A DNA stretch of 64,000 nt from NCBI GenBank assembly GCA_016165875.1, contig JABBOT010000001.1:39298252-39362251 (forward strand). The letters are read 5' to 3'. Every line of letters begins with the position of its first letter. Within the stretch, counting starts at the first letter, position 1. A program made the translations under genes and the position numbers. This DNA comes from Acanthopleura granulata (taxonomy: Eukaryota; Mollusca; Polyplacophora; Chitonida; Chitonidae). This document shows positions 39,490-54,000 of the stretch, piece by piece. The notes beneath the pieces are model-generated. The model ran no database searches. It had not been told where the DNA came from and was given only the letters and a program-made list of their open reading frames with translations.

Positions 39490-42044
39490 AGAGAGCATTT
39501 ATTTTATTTACACATATATCTAATAAACAGAAAAGTAGGTCAAACACCAAACTACAGAATAGGGGAAATTCAGTGTCTAATCTACCCCAAAACAGGGGAT
39601 GGGTAGGAACATTCAAAACAACTCACTGCAACAACTAAACCCTAAAACACTGATAGGACTGTTAATGAAATGGCAGGAAAAATATAAAAATAAAAATAGG
39701 CTGAACAATGGTTGCAACTTTACAAGACCTTTATACAGTTCCTCCATTTAGCGATAGTCTTAAAATCTGGTTATCATTATACACATATACCTTCTCATAG
39801 GTAATTTTTTTACTTGACGGAGTAATTTTTTTTCACTCCAATCTGATTATTTCAGATGTATATCTCTCTTAACAGACCAAGCACATGTGATGTATTAGTG
39901 CTACCTCAGCTCCTTCATATAAGTCAAAATATAGCCTGTCTCATACTTAAATTTTACTTGATTGTTCCTTGACACCATACTCTGTCCCAAATTGAAATGT
40001 ACTGGATGTGAGAAGTAATAGATTGTAAAGTAACAAAAAGAAAGACAAATGGTTTCTTAGGCACTTTTCTGAAAACCATCACAGCTGTCACATCAAGAGT
40101 TGAATAAAACAAATTTGTAATCCATACAACAATCAGGTGATTTTTCAATTCATTCCAGATTTCTGTAAAACAGTGTTTAAAATAACAATATCATTAGATT
40201 CAAATGAAAATGAGTTCAACATTACAACTAAAAGCTTTCTCTAGTTACAAAATGGATGGGTACAACCAATTCATCTTTATATGACTGCAGTATTGTCAGT
40301 TTGCGATATGTCATCTGAAGTCGAGTAAGAGCTGATCGCAGTGTAGGAGTTTTGTCATGCTCATATCCCACAATGTCTTGCATAATTTGGCAGTGCAGTC
40401 ATTACGCTACAGCCACTTTCACAAAACACAGTAAATCAAATTCCTCACACATTTTCCCCCCAAAACTTTACCCTGTGTAGGCTACAGAGCCACAAAGAGA
40501 CACCGTTTACTTGATAAGTTAAGAAAAACTGACTTACAATGTTTTGTGAAAGCAGCCCTGGTTAATACATGATCACAGTTCAAAGTGCTAGGTGTATTTA
40601 CAATTAGGCATCACCTTTACACATGAAATTATGTTTATTTATCACACATATATAAATCAGTTAAATCAAACAAACAAATAACTAGTAATCACTGTTTAGC
40701 CAATCATTTTATCATAATTGTAACCCACTGCAATTCATGAAATATCTCATGATAGTTGAAGTTCACAGTTTTGAAGGCAATCCAATACTATGAAGTCCAT
40801 AACAATTTGTATCAGTGCTCCACAAAACGCCTGTGCTGTCACACAAGTCAATTTAATAACATTAAAAATCTTACTATGTATAATCCAGTAAAAGGTATAT
40901 ATACAGCCAATTAAAATTCGGACATATTTAATAGCAGTACATCAAAATGGCTTTACTTCATATCCACAGCAGTCCCCTCAACAGTATATATCTATACACA
41001 CATGTATAAAATTCCTCGAAGAAACTACAAGACTTCCTGCAGCAGATGTTAAAAATCATCAGGTATGACCATGCTGTGTCACATAAAAATAGCTTAAATC
41101 TTAAAAATCTGCTCAAAAAGATCATGCAGCACATGGTAAAGATCAGCAGGGTTAACCAAGCTGAGGCATAATCATTTGAGCAGTTCCTCCATGCAGTCGC
41201 ATAAATATTCATGAGGGTGGGTGGGTGTGACCCCCCTAGGCTAATAATTAATACTTAGTTGCAGTTAATGTTCTTCAGCATAAAATTATTCTATAACAAT
41301 AATAATATCACACAGTGTGCTTCCCCATAAATGGAAACCTATCTGTCTATTAATCCTATGGAACTACCACATACATGTACTTTAATCCAACACAAGCAAC
41401 CTTTCACACAGTCATTTAATAAAGTGACAGAAGATTGAACCTAGAAGTTTTGCATAATGCAATCTGCCTACTCAAAAACAATAAAAGACACACAACTAAC
41501 ATTTTGCTTCTCCCTAAAGGGTCAACCACCTCCCTGAGGGGCTAGCTTCCCACCCTGCACAGCTGACAAAACTTGGTTACAAAACAAGTATAATTGGATT
41601 ATAGTCTTGTCCCAACAACAATAGGTTAAATAAGGCTTTGTCTAGGCTTGATCCATTACATCAACTATATTAAGATCACAAAGGTTTATTTTAATCCCAT
41701 TATGCTAATTTATTCTAGCTGTTATTCAGCCAGATTAAGCTAAGCAGAAAAGCAATGGTAAAACTATGCTATTCACACATTCACAACAACATTTTAAAAA
41801 AATGATCAGAATTCTTAAAGAAGAAAAATCTACATGATGTTCGTATGGTTATCCTGCTTTACAAACAACAATTAAAAATAGTTTTTAAAAATATGATGCA
41901 TTAACCTGTAAAATATTCGTCATGAAAATGGTTATAAAAAAACTGTAAAGACTGCTTAAAATAGCAAGGTGAACCGTTATCCAAATATTTAACAGGATGA
42001 TGCAAAAGAGACCATGTGTAAGGCCTATTCAGTAAACCTTTTCT
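39490..42044 (-). other. Probable long 3' UTR of ABHD12
   Basis: Two adjacent AATAAA motifs lie on the minus strand at 39508-39498. The stretch is AT-rich and holds no exon. Earlier AATAAA motifs also occur (for example 41690-41685), so the UTR may be shorter. Confidence 0.4.
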
Positions 42045-42090
42045 TCACTGTAGACCTTCGTAAGCTTCAATACTTTCTGTCACAAATTTC
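42045..42090 (-). CDS. ABHD12: ABHD12 exon 12 and stop
   Basis: Acceptor TTTCTTTCCAG|. Encodes KFVTESIEAYEGLQ and then TGA at 42047-42045. The short C-terminal tail is not conserved, but the phase (AG|G = Arg) fits exon 11. Confidence 0.85.
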
Positions 42091-45000
42091 CTGGAAAGAA
42101 ATGAAAACCAATTCCTTGTTATCTTTACAAAGCTATTACCCACGGACCATCAACCTCACTTTCATTTCCCCATTTTAAACAATATCTATTAATCTTCACC
42201 TTGAAAAGTTTAATGCTTTCCCACTGTTTTGAGTCACTGCTCCATGGGAAGATACAGTTGCAAACGACTGCACAAGGTAATGGCCGTGAATGTTGGCAAC
42301 CAGTCCTCAGATGGTCACTAAGGGTTTAGAAATTTCAAAAGACCTGTGGTAATACTTTGAATTTCTCTTCATTTTTTCACACATGAAGACATTTTGTCTT
42401 CAAACTTGGTATTCCAGCCAGTGGAATTGGGGAATTCTGTTTTGACAGGTCATGTGACTGAACCGAAAATTTATGTCCAATCAGGAAATAGTCCCAAGTC
42501 TGTGAACATTGCAGAACTCATAAAGTTATCAGGCCTTATTGCACAAAATGGTTTCCCATGTCCTATCACCAGTGTGGGACAGTTAGCCAGATGGTCGGCG
42601 TCAAAGTGTAAAGCAAGCTGCACTTTCAAATAAGTATATGTGGCTAAAGGTGAATGTTAAAAGTTTTTAGCATGGAAGACTTAAAGCCTTGAATTAGTCA
42701 TCTTTTCACTCTGGTTACAATTCTATCCACTTAAGCTTCACGTTTAAGTACTTATTGCTACTTCTTAAAAAGTCGAAACACCCTGTAACTTTTAAAATTA
42801 CAGGCTCAGGCAAGTCAAATTAACCACTTGGGACTCCATTGTTAGGTTATTTAGGAAGAAGGTTTCACACTTATTTCTGTAACAACAGAATACAAGGTTA
42901 GCAATTGTACACATCTTGTCCACATGCCATCAGTGCCCCAGTCTATTTACACTAACAGTGGGTGCGTGGAGCCTTGATTGATTATGGACTTTCAGCTCGT
43001 TGCATAAGTACTTTAGCGATAAGGCCAAGTCCACACAACCCCCAGGGAGTGGGGGGGGATCAGAGGTCCACCTTACAGGTAATTACACCTGAGTTAGACC
43101 ACACTTCTCACAGCTATATGCTCATTTCTCAGGTAACTTTATGTAATCCCCAGCCCTAACAGTACTATCAGAGATGTGTACAATAGAGCTGAGCAGGTGG
43201 TGATTAAACGGTCCCTGAACCTCTTAACTCACAAGTCTCTATATTCAGTACCCCTACCCCCTACCTCAAAATCCCTGACTTCCATTGCCCGCCCCTCTCC
43301 TCCCTGATGCAATTTCCACACAGTAAAACTGAGGCAGATATACAGACAGGCTCCAACATGTCTGAGCACTAGTAAATGTGAAAAGTCAATGTGTTTACCA
43401 ACCATTTGTTCTACAGTGTTATCAATTAACTCCGGTGTACAGATCAATCAATTTCCACCAGTGTCACAATGATATGTTAATCCTCCAATCAGCACTACTA
43501 ACATACATGCTCGGAGTCAAATATACCTTTTTGATTTGGGCCAACAATTGAGAAAATCTGGAACTGTGCTTAGCATTAGGCTAAATACGATACTAAATAA
43601 CAAGGATGTCGATTGAGTTTGATGTAATATCAAATTGCATATTTCCAACATCAATTAATGAAAATAAGCACACTTTTAAAAATTTAAAAGCCCTCTTAAT
43701 TTGAGTTTTTCTGAATAGCACATATTATGGGCGTTTAACACTGACTGCATGTGACCCTGATGCTGGAAACATTTAACGTAGACTACTTCCCCACTGTGTT
43801 GAATTAGTTATTTTAGCTGGTCCCCTTAAGTTAAATTTATTTCTTTACTTGATTAGTGCTCTGTGCCATACTCAAGAGTACTGATATGATGGCTGTCAGT
43901 TTTATGGATACGGGAATCTTGAGTGCCCATAGTAAACAACTGTGTTGGCAAACTACTGATGAACCTTCCCACATGTGACAAACAGCTAGGCACACTGTAT
44001 TGGTGAAGGAAAACTGGTCGTTGAAGAATATTATACCACACAAACAAACACCCAACCACCACTGACTGCTTACTGCGACCTAGTCCTACCAGCAAAATCC
44101 ACAAAAATTCCCTGCTCAAGGCCAGGTTTGAACTCGTACCCTCTGGAGTCCTAGTGACTGAACCAGTGCTAGACCTACGTTAAAGTCAAATTGCCCAAAA
44201 CTAAACAGTTTCTCTTTCAACTGCCTCCACAAAGGTAATTTCATAAATTTTCTCTCTTCCAAGACAAAAAGGTCAAAGTTAATAAAAGAAAAAGAAATGA
44301 CCATAATTTTGTTGCAAGTAGAGTAAACAGCCCAGAAGTTGAACCTGGTCTGTGACTTGTCTTGGTTACCAAATATCATTTCAGGATAAATAAGCAACCA
44401 TTATGAAAAAAGTGTGGGCAAAATATTCCAAAAACAGGGCAAAAATGAACGTTTTTGTCCAAAATGTCCTGAAACTCGGACTTCATCTCCAACATGTCAT
44501 GGCTATGGCATATAACAGGTTTGAATTCGATATAATGGAAAGTTTTGGGAAAAAAAACGTAGAAAACTGATTCGTGACACACTGACAAAATGAAGCAAGT
44601 ACTCCCTGCAAGGGATATGTAAATGAACACTTTAGTTTTGACCCAACCCCAAAATGATTCTTCCATCCTCCATCACTGATTAACACATCACTCAAAACAA
44701 CACACTAACCTGATTATTTCTGGAAGCTCCGGAGCTTTGAAGATGTGCTTATGGCCGTAACCATGGTGATGCTTGAACTCTACAAAGGTCAAGCTCTCCA
44801 TCTCTGTGGAGCGGCTGCTTTTGGCTGCATCATACAGCTGTAACGTGAAATAAACTCCAAATGGAATGCACAGATACAATGAAATATATGTTGAATTCAT
44901 TTTTGGTTTGTTGTTAAAATAACCTTTTCCAACACGCCTGCAAAACGTGACTGAATATTTCATAATGGTACCAGAAAACAGATAAGACACTAACCCCATC

Positions 45001-48000
45001 ATATGAACAGGACACCAATTCTACCAGACCATGGCTAACAAAACTGTGTGACATTATATTATATAATTATCCACAAATCTTGTTTGTTTCGTCCATCACA
45101 TCCACACACTCACGAAGAATAAAAGAGATACGAGGCAGTTATATTCTGGGTGAAGAATTTCAAATTCCATTCAGTAAGGTTCATACAGTGATATTTCTTC
45201 TTCACAAATTATTTGTTTGATTGATGTTTTACGCCATACTCAAGAATATTTCGCTTATATGATGGCGGCCAGCATTATGGTGGGAGGAAACCGGGCAGAG
45301 CCCAGGGAAAACCCATGACCATCGGCAGGCTGCTGATGGACCATCCCATGTACGAACGGAGAGGAACTCAGTCTACAATAACAGGAAGTTATATTTATTT
45401 ATTTATTTGATTGATTGATGTTTTACGCCGTACTCAAGAATATTTCACTTATATGATGGCAGCCAGCATTATGGTGGGGGGAAACCGGGCAGAGCCTAGG
45501 GAAAACCCATCACCATCGGCAGGCTGCTGATGGACCATCCCACGTACAGCCGGAGAGGAAGCCAGCATGAGCTGGACTAGAGCTCACAGCGACCACATTG
45601 GTGGGAGGCTTCAGGTCACTGTGCTGCGATAGCGCGCTAACCGACTGAGCCACGGAGGCCCCCACTTCTTCACAAGTTTCTATTCATGCATGTATTGTGC
45701 CTGAAGTGAACAGTCTGACTAAATTGCTTGTCTGCTTGAAGTCACTTTTACATGTCTGACTGATGCTTTATATCATACTCAAAAATATTTCACTTGAATT
45801 ACAGATGAACAGGTTGCTGACTTTCCTACAAATGGCCACATGAGCCGCACTCACAGTGACCGCTTGGTAACAGGCTCCTAGGTCATTATGCTTCCACAGC
45901 CACAGGGGCCACGTGAGGTCACTTTTAACATCATTTCAAGTGTTTGCATACAAAGGCTAACGCTCCGTGTTGACATGTTCAAAGATATGCTGACAACACC
46001 AAACCTTATGCCCTACTCAGTTACTAATGCCACCCCAACAACAGGTGTTACCTGGGGAATTAGGAGAGCATTACATTGTTGCCTGAACTTACCCTCTTTC
46101 CCAACTCAATTGGAACAATTAAATCATCATGAGCATGCAATATCAACAGCGGGGAGGTGACACTGGCTATACTGAAAACAGAAAGCAAAAACGTGTTCTC
46201 TGTCACAAAATTATGCCTAATGAATACAAATAATACGACATGACCACAACATCTGAGCAGTTCAAACATACATGCCAGCTAGTATTTCAAGAGGAATGTG
46301 CATTAAGCTAATACTTCGACCCAAAAGAGAATTTCAAGAGGCAAACATACATCATAAAGTAACACTTTTGCCATTGAGCTTATATTTTTCCAGAACGGTA
46401 TCATTTGATCTTCCAAAAACCCTATAAACACTATTCTAAGGTCAACTGAACTCTCAGAATCTAGAAAAATGAGCCATGGATGAAATTTTAGGTCATTTAC
46501 AGTGTTTCAATAACGTTCCAGAGATGAATAAAATACAAACCTGAAAATACTGATACTATCAATTAAATTATAACAATGCTGATAATAATGAGGGATTACC
46601 CTACTTTTTGTCACTGGCAAAATGGATGTCGTGGTCTCGGATTGTGTCCAGGAAGATGGAGCTGAAACCAGGCAGGTACTTGTACGGCTGCAGATTCAAG
46701 AGAGGAACGAGCATCAACACAAGTCACGTGGTGTCATGAAATGATCGGAAAATAACCTTTCACTTTACTACAGTGTATATAGAAATGATAGAAAAGTTAA
46801 ATTTACTAACTTTGCATTAAACGACCCTCATACACCCTTTTGATTAACACACTCATCTGAACAAGAGCCCTGGTATGTTCAGAAGATTTCCAAAAACACT
46901 GAATGAAATACTATCATAAGGACATGAGAATCAAAGCAAACTACCAATCTGCCACAGACAATCACAGAAAGCTGACATGAAACGGAACAGGTGAATTACT
47001 GAGCAGAAGACTTACTGCGGCAAATGGATGGCTGGTGGCAGCGTCTTGTATGTTGTTGAAGGGAGATTCAAGTACAACTCCAACAGGCACATCCTCTAAT
47101 AAAAAAAAAACAACACCTAGAAATAATAAAAACACTTGGAAACCAGATACAACTAAATAATGTTACATTATCCATCACTGGACAAAATCCTGTCTTTTCA
47201 CTGGGCAGTAATGATCACATGGGAGACGTGTATATCTCTGAATCCTGTAGCGGATGCCATATCCATCTGATGACTCAACAGTAAGGGACAATGCCATGAC
47301 GAAAGAGTTTCAGTGTGACGCAACGAGGGAAACGTCATGACATCACAAAGGATTGTTGACATAACACTTAATAACGTTATGATGTCATAGTTCCTAGATC
47401 ACTGCTAGATAATTCATTGCTCTTTGACATGTCAGGATATTACTGCTGAAGCTTCTACTGTTTTTCAAGTACCAGATTTCAGTCTAGTTTTGAAGGACTT
47501 CTGAGGGATATATTCTTTATACGGCTACTGAATGACAGGGCACCAAACTCTATGAGGTCATACTGAGTTTTGTGTGCTATCACTCTGTAACCTTGTAACT
47601 AATAAAATCTGGTCTGATGAAGGATTGAGAGTCAAAAACTAGTTCATTTGTTTGTTATTTTATGCTGTACTATGGCACTTTAACAAGCAATCTTTAACTG
47701 GGACAAGTATACTTGAATCACCACTGTACTCTCCACATATTATACCGGTACGTAATACAAATACTCACCCGTACTACACAACATCTTGGCAACTTTTGTT
47801 GTTATCCTGGAAAACACATGTAGTAAAAATAAAGTGACTATTACCAGTGACAGTGTGAAGACAATGCCCATTACAAATATGAACAATCCATAGTCAACAA
47901 GAACTGTTAAAGGAACTATCTGCTTTATAACCACTTATATAAATCATAAGGTGGCCCTCCGTGGTACCTTCAGCTAAAGTGCTCACTAAGGTCAAATTAG

Positions 48001-51000
48001 ATCACAAGCTTTGATCTAGTTTCAGCTGCAGAATAAAGGGAGGGAGTGTGTCTGAGTCAGGTAAATGATCAATATCCCACCTATACACCAGACTGCCATT
48101 TTTATAAATACAGTTATAAACATCTAGCAGATAAATAAATTATATCATATCAATGTAAATTTCAACATCAAAACAAAAACTAAGTGACAGTATCAGGGTC
48201 CATGACAGCTTTGTTAATTTTTTGGATAAAATAGAATGCATACATCCCAAAAGGCAAATATGTAGTTTTATCATTTCTGACATCAGTCCCCATCTCATCA
48301 CCTAATCTTGAAAATGTTTGAAATTCCTGTACAGAATTTGCTAGTTGTGGCTATACCCCCTCCACATAATTCAGGAGAAATTGTAGAGTATTGTCTCCAA
48401 AACCAAACTCTAGTAATTACACTGTGTAATTACACAGTTTCAGAGATGCTTAGGTCCATTTTCGAACACTGTGTACCTTACTTACTGCACTGAACTAAAA
48501 TAATTAGCTGAAATCAACATTACTGCCATCTTATGCACAAGTACTTCTATTCCAGTAGTTTAACTAGTGAAGTTGCTGTCAGATATCTGTTCACAATGGG
48601 ATCAATAATGTTAACCACACTGCGTCTTTGAAAGGTTGATAATCTCAATGCCCATGAAGTACACCAGATCGAGCTATATATGATACTGGATTTCAAATTG
48701 TGGTAATGAGTAGCATGTGGTGGAAAAATTACTGGGATATTACATGTACTTAAGTGGTGAAAGATATAGACAAATGCTTGGCATTTAAATGTAAACAAAC
48801 TAACTTTTTTGTAACTTGAATCAGTATCCTATCAGCACTTCTGCTTTTTGAGAGGTACAAATGAATTCTGTGTATTTTAGCGTATAAAATCTTTTTCTGC
48901 TGCCAACCAACTATTTTTTGTGTATAGGTGAATGCTTGGTATGAAAATAATGGAAATTATCTAAGCTTTTAGCAGGTAAAAGACTTATTGATGAAAATTT
49001 GAAATTTTTGGCAAGAGGGCACAAAGTATCAGGTGGGTATGAGGCTGCGAGTGACCTAACCTTTGCACCCCTCCCATCCTCTGGCATAGAAAGATTTTGA
49101 AGGGCAACCTATGTCAAGATTTTTAAGGCGGCTTTCTCTCAGCCTGAGCAAGGTATAAATCTATGCTTACTGGCAACGGGTTGTTTGTGGCTGACTTACA
49201 GCACTAAATATTAACATTGTCACCTGTGAAAAATTAATTGGGGCCTGAGGCCAACCAATCCTTCTAGAGAATAATTACAGAGTTGTGCCCCTTAGTCTGC
49301 TCTGATGACCTTTTACCACATATGTGTCACAATACCTCTGCAAACATTACAGAAATTACAGTAAAACACTTAAATATAGGCTTTTTAACCTCTCACCCCG
49401 TGCCTAGAGAATGTCCCCACAGAAAGATGGGAGATGATCCTTTCCTCTTTTTAATCCAATTATAGACAAACAGGGCATCTTCACACACTCCGTCTTCAGT
49501 TGGGCTTCCTGAGGAGTCCCCATAACCTGGTGACAGAAATATGCATAATAATAATAATAATATTTTCCTTCATCATCACATACAATCATTGGCGAAGTTA
49601 ATATAATTACCCAGGCTACCTGGAAATAGATGCACCATACAGATGAAGCTCATACTGCAACGTCACAACAAACTTCAATAATTCAACTATATAGACTATT
49701 ACATATACAAGTTTAATTAAATAAATATTTATGGCTTCTAATGTTTAACCCAATCATTCACTTTTAAATTCTAAATGTCCGTAGAAAGAGAGAGAGAGAG
49801 ATTATTCACACACTGCAGAAATTTACCCTTCCATTTATATGCACTCTATTTTGTTGTCTAAGTTTTGGACACCAAATACTCTTCGAATTTAGGACACAAA
49901 ACATGCTTCGAATGGTTATATTTTCTTCATGATGATGCAGAAAATCTTACCCCGGTAGTCTACTGCAACAACATGGAAGTCCAGACTGGCCAATAGCTTG
50001 TACAGCTGAACTCTGTGCCATCCAGCTCTAAAGGGAGATAACAACAGCACACACCCATGCACAGTTATGATAGGAATGAATGAATGCTTATTGTTTAACG
50101 CCCTACTCAAGAATATTTCACTTATACGAAGGCGGTGTCTCCTTGGTGGATGGATTTTCATCGTCATGGGAGAAGGGTGCCTGATTTTCTAATGAGATCT
50201 CAGCCATGAAAGGCACCAACAACAGCTCTCAAAGACAGATTTTATTGCACTTTTCTCCCTTTACAGTATGCTCTGACCAATGTTTAGTACGTGTCACACC
50301 AAGGATATCAAAGATCTGTTATAATATTTATTTGTAAGCCAGATAGCTGTTTTTATTGAGGCTTCTGTGGACATGAGTGGGACTGGTCATACGCAGGGTA
50401 AGCTTGCATTTTTTTATGCCTATTCTTCAGCATGGCAAACTTTGGTGACAGACCAGGATTTAGTTCAGTCATGATTTTTTTTGTGTGTGTGTTTTTTTTT
50501 ATGTTTTTGACTTAAAACTATGTTCGAGCTGAAATAAAGTCTCAGGTGTCATAGACTTGCATAACATGCAAGAAATTTGCTAAAGTGAAGTGTGTGACTG
50601 CCAAGGATGACAATGATTTAACATCGCCACATGGCTTGGTTTGTCCTACAGCAAAGAATTGTCAGACACACGCACAGGAAACAGTTATCTAGCTTATTAA
50701 AACTGGGGTTAATACCGAACTGGTTACTTTTTTCTTGGAAGAGAAATGTTGAGCTTGGAGAAAACCACCACCCACTGACAGGTACTTGACAAACTTCATG
50801 ACTGAAAGCCGGAGAGGGGCAAGCAGGAGTTGGATTCAGGCACGTGGCCTCATTGATACATGTTATCAATGATTGATTAACCGTAAATGAGAGTGATACA
50901 TATGCATCAGCTAACTGAGCCAGCATGGGTAACAGCTCTTAGTAACATTTTAGGGGCCTCCGTGGCTAATTTGGTTGGCACACTAGAACAGCACAATGAC

Positions 51001-54000
51001 CCAGAAGCCTCCCACTAATGCGGTCGTAGTGAGTGCAAGTACAGCTCATGCTGGCTTCCTCTCCGGCCACACATGGGAAGGTCTGCCAGCAGCCTCCGCA
51101 TGGCCGTGGGTTTTATCCGGGCTCTGCCAGGTTTCCTACCACCCTAATACCGGCTGCCATCGTATAAGTGAAATATTCTTCAGTACGGAGTAAAACACCA
51201 ATCAAATAAATAAATAAACAAAATAACATTTTAATACATCACTTTAAATGATGAGATTTCATGTTTGTATAAGATTACAAAAGCTATACCAGTCAAGAGC
51301 AAACCTAAAGTGAGTCTCCCTATCGCCATGTACACATTTGGTGTCTATACAACATTAGCACAGTAAGAAATGAGACAGTAGACTGCTACAACCTTGTTCC
51401 TGTGTTTCCATGTAGATATAAAAATACAGGCTTTCCACTTGACAATGAGTTTTCAAAAGTGCTGTTATCAATGGTATCACTCTTTGCAGTGATGGTGCTT
51501 GGCAGTACTTGCCTGCAATGACAGAAAACATTTTGAAATTTTTATACATACTTGAAAATGTCTTGGCTTGTGGAGTGGTGTACATCCAGACCCTTACTCC
51601 TTTTCTTTTTCAATATATTTCTATTCTTTCCACATAAAACTTACAAGAAAAATCTGATCTAAAATTGTTCAGAAGACAGCTAAGTCATCAGTGGGTGGAG
51701 TTCCCCTGATTTTTGCCTATCACGCAGATTTGACAGTGACTCTCATTATAAACCACATCTTTCCCAAAATTCACAGCTGATTTCTTGGCATCCCCAACAA
51801 CCACCAACAACAATACTGTATGTAATTTTAGGTGAAAGACTGATAAGAACTTTTAGGTAAGACTTTGTGTGGTATACTCACCACACCCCTAATGTTGCCT
51901 CTTTGTTTCTTAAATGCATATTCCTGGCTCCTTCCAAACCAAACTCACTTGGATTACTCAAGTTAGCCAAAGGAGGCCATCTGACTGCACAAACATATGC
52001 ATATATATTATTAGAACATGACTCAACATCAGTCTGCAAATCATAACAAAAACCAGCAGGTAAAATTAGGCATATAAACATTTATGGGAATTTCAGCTTC
52101 ATAGTTCAAAGTATACAACTTCCCTGAGGCAACCTCATGTATTGTTTGCTTATGGTTCTGTCATTTTCCTGCCACTTTGCAATGGTCTACCTTTGCAACA
52201 GAGTGCTCTCATCCCAGACTCACAGCCAGGTTTAGTTATCACATTCTGGTACTGAATGTGCCTGAAAACTGCTGTCGCGTGCAGAGCAATGGATTGCAGA
52301 ATTGAGATTTACCAACTTTACTAGGGAATAAGTAATTGTTACAAAATTACCAGATTCCTATCAAAGTTGCACTTTTCTTAACTGAAACTGTCAATTTTGC
52401 CATTTAGATCTGAAACATTGTACGTGAAAATGAAGTACATAAGACATTTTGATAGTATGATAGAACAGATAAATACAAATACGGTCAACAAGTTGTTTCT
52501 TAGATTTCTACATTCTTACCAAATTCTATTTAATACACTCTTACTTACTCATATTCAGGAAGATAACCTTTGAGGGTATCCATGGGTTGAGCCAAATGAA
52601 TCCTGGGATACATACATACATAACAAAGAGACCAGAGCCCATGGTTTTGAAGAGAAATAACATCCACCATGGCATTCTGAAACACCAAGCAAATGAACAA
52701 GCCTAATTGTCTGACAGCTAAAACAAAACATTACCATCTTCTCTATGAGTAGAAATTGACATAATCCTTCAATCACCAACAAGTATTTCTTTGACAGCTT
52801 TCTCTGACATGAACCAGGTTCCTTGAGAGATGAGGAAAGGTATTAAAATTTCATTTTCTGGCTATTTCAGATTTGGAAGTGTGGACAAGTCATTGCTAAA
52901 GTTTGTTTAATGATACATGCCCATCAAAGGGGTTTTGAAGGTCAACAATTTTAGATGACTGGCTACAGGATGTGCGAATGAGTGAAATAATGGCTTAGCA
53001 GTGTGGAGAGTTACAGAGCCACTTTATAAGTGAACCCCTGTGACATCCATTTGGTCCTGACACATTCACAAAGGCATCTGACCATGGCTCTCACATCTGT
53101 TGCTTGATGGAAAGTCAGCCCACTTTGCAAATAGCTAAAACAACAGCAAGTATGCCATAGTCTTAGCAAGGTACAGTGACAGCTGTATAGGCTTGGATCT
53201 GGGGTTGGACTTCCCTTACCTAAGCCCCTGATCAATGACTTAAAGTAGAAAATGAAATAATCTTGCACATAACACAAAGATTATTTCCTTTCAATGTTTA
53301 TGAGCAAGACCTGTGCCAAAAAAAAAAAAAAAAAATTAAACTACACATGAATTCCTGAAACATTTGAGCTTTTCCACCATGTGTATCTTAGGGTCATAGG
53401 TCCTGATGTATGCATTCCTTTTCCAGAGAAGACTCCAGTGATATCCTGGTCATATAATGGCAGTGTTTGCAGGTGTTAATTAGTAAACATCAACTGTATA
53501 GATTTTCATTCTCTGTATTTCTGAGCTTTCAAGTTACTATTGACTCCACTGTCAAAGATGTGAGTACTGCCTACAATGGGGTCAGTAGTACCTTGAAAGT
53601 TCAGAAACAGCGAGAATGAAAATGTAAACTGTTGTATATGTCATTCTTTCCATAGTGAATCTAGTGAAACCACTTGAAACCGGACTTTATACTAAAGATC
53701 AATATCTCGCAACTCATCCATCAGGGAAAGGGTCAGTGTAAAGATAATTTTATGCACTTTCTTCGTATATTATGTTGTATATTACTAGGAGAGGTTCATT
53801 ACTGTATCATCTGCATTTTTAGGCCTTGTGCCTTTTATAGTTTAATAGCCTAATAAATCAGACGTTGTAATGTAGCGATATCTGTAGCATACAACGTCTA
53901 GTTCCTTACGCTAGTGCTATAATTATGTGAATATACTTAATTTGATGTGTGCACGCAATCTTTTGGTTGAGCTGTTAGGAATAAATGAATAAATCTCTCT

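Noticed and set aside
49404..49589. Minus-strand ORF across ABHD12 exon 6 read as its own protein
   Set aside because: It is another frame; the spliced frame gives GYGDSSGSP and GHSLG.
51355..51585. Minus-strand ORF across ABHD12 exon 4
   Set aside because: Wrong frame; the correct one gives LYLHGNTGTR.
53011..53277. 88-codon minus-strand ORF as an ABHD12 N-terminal exon
   Set aside because: It does not resemble the family N-terminus and has no donor in the phase needed by exon 2.
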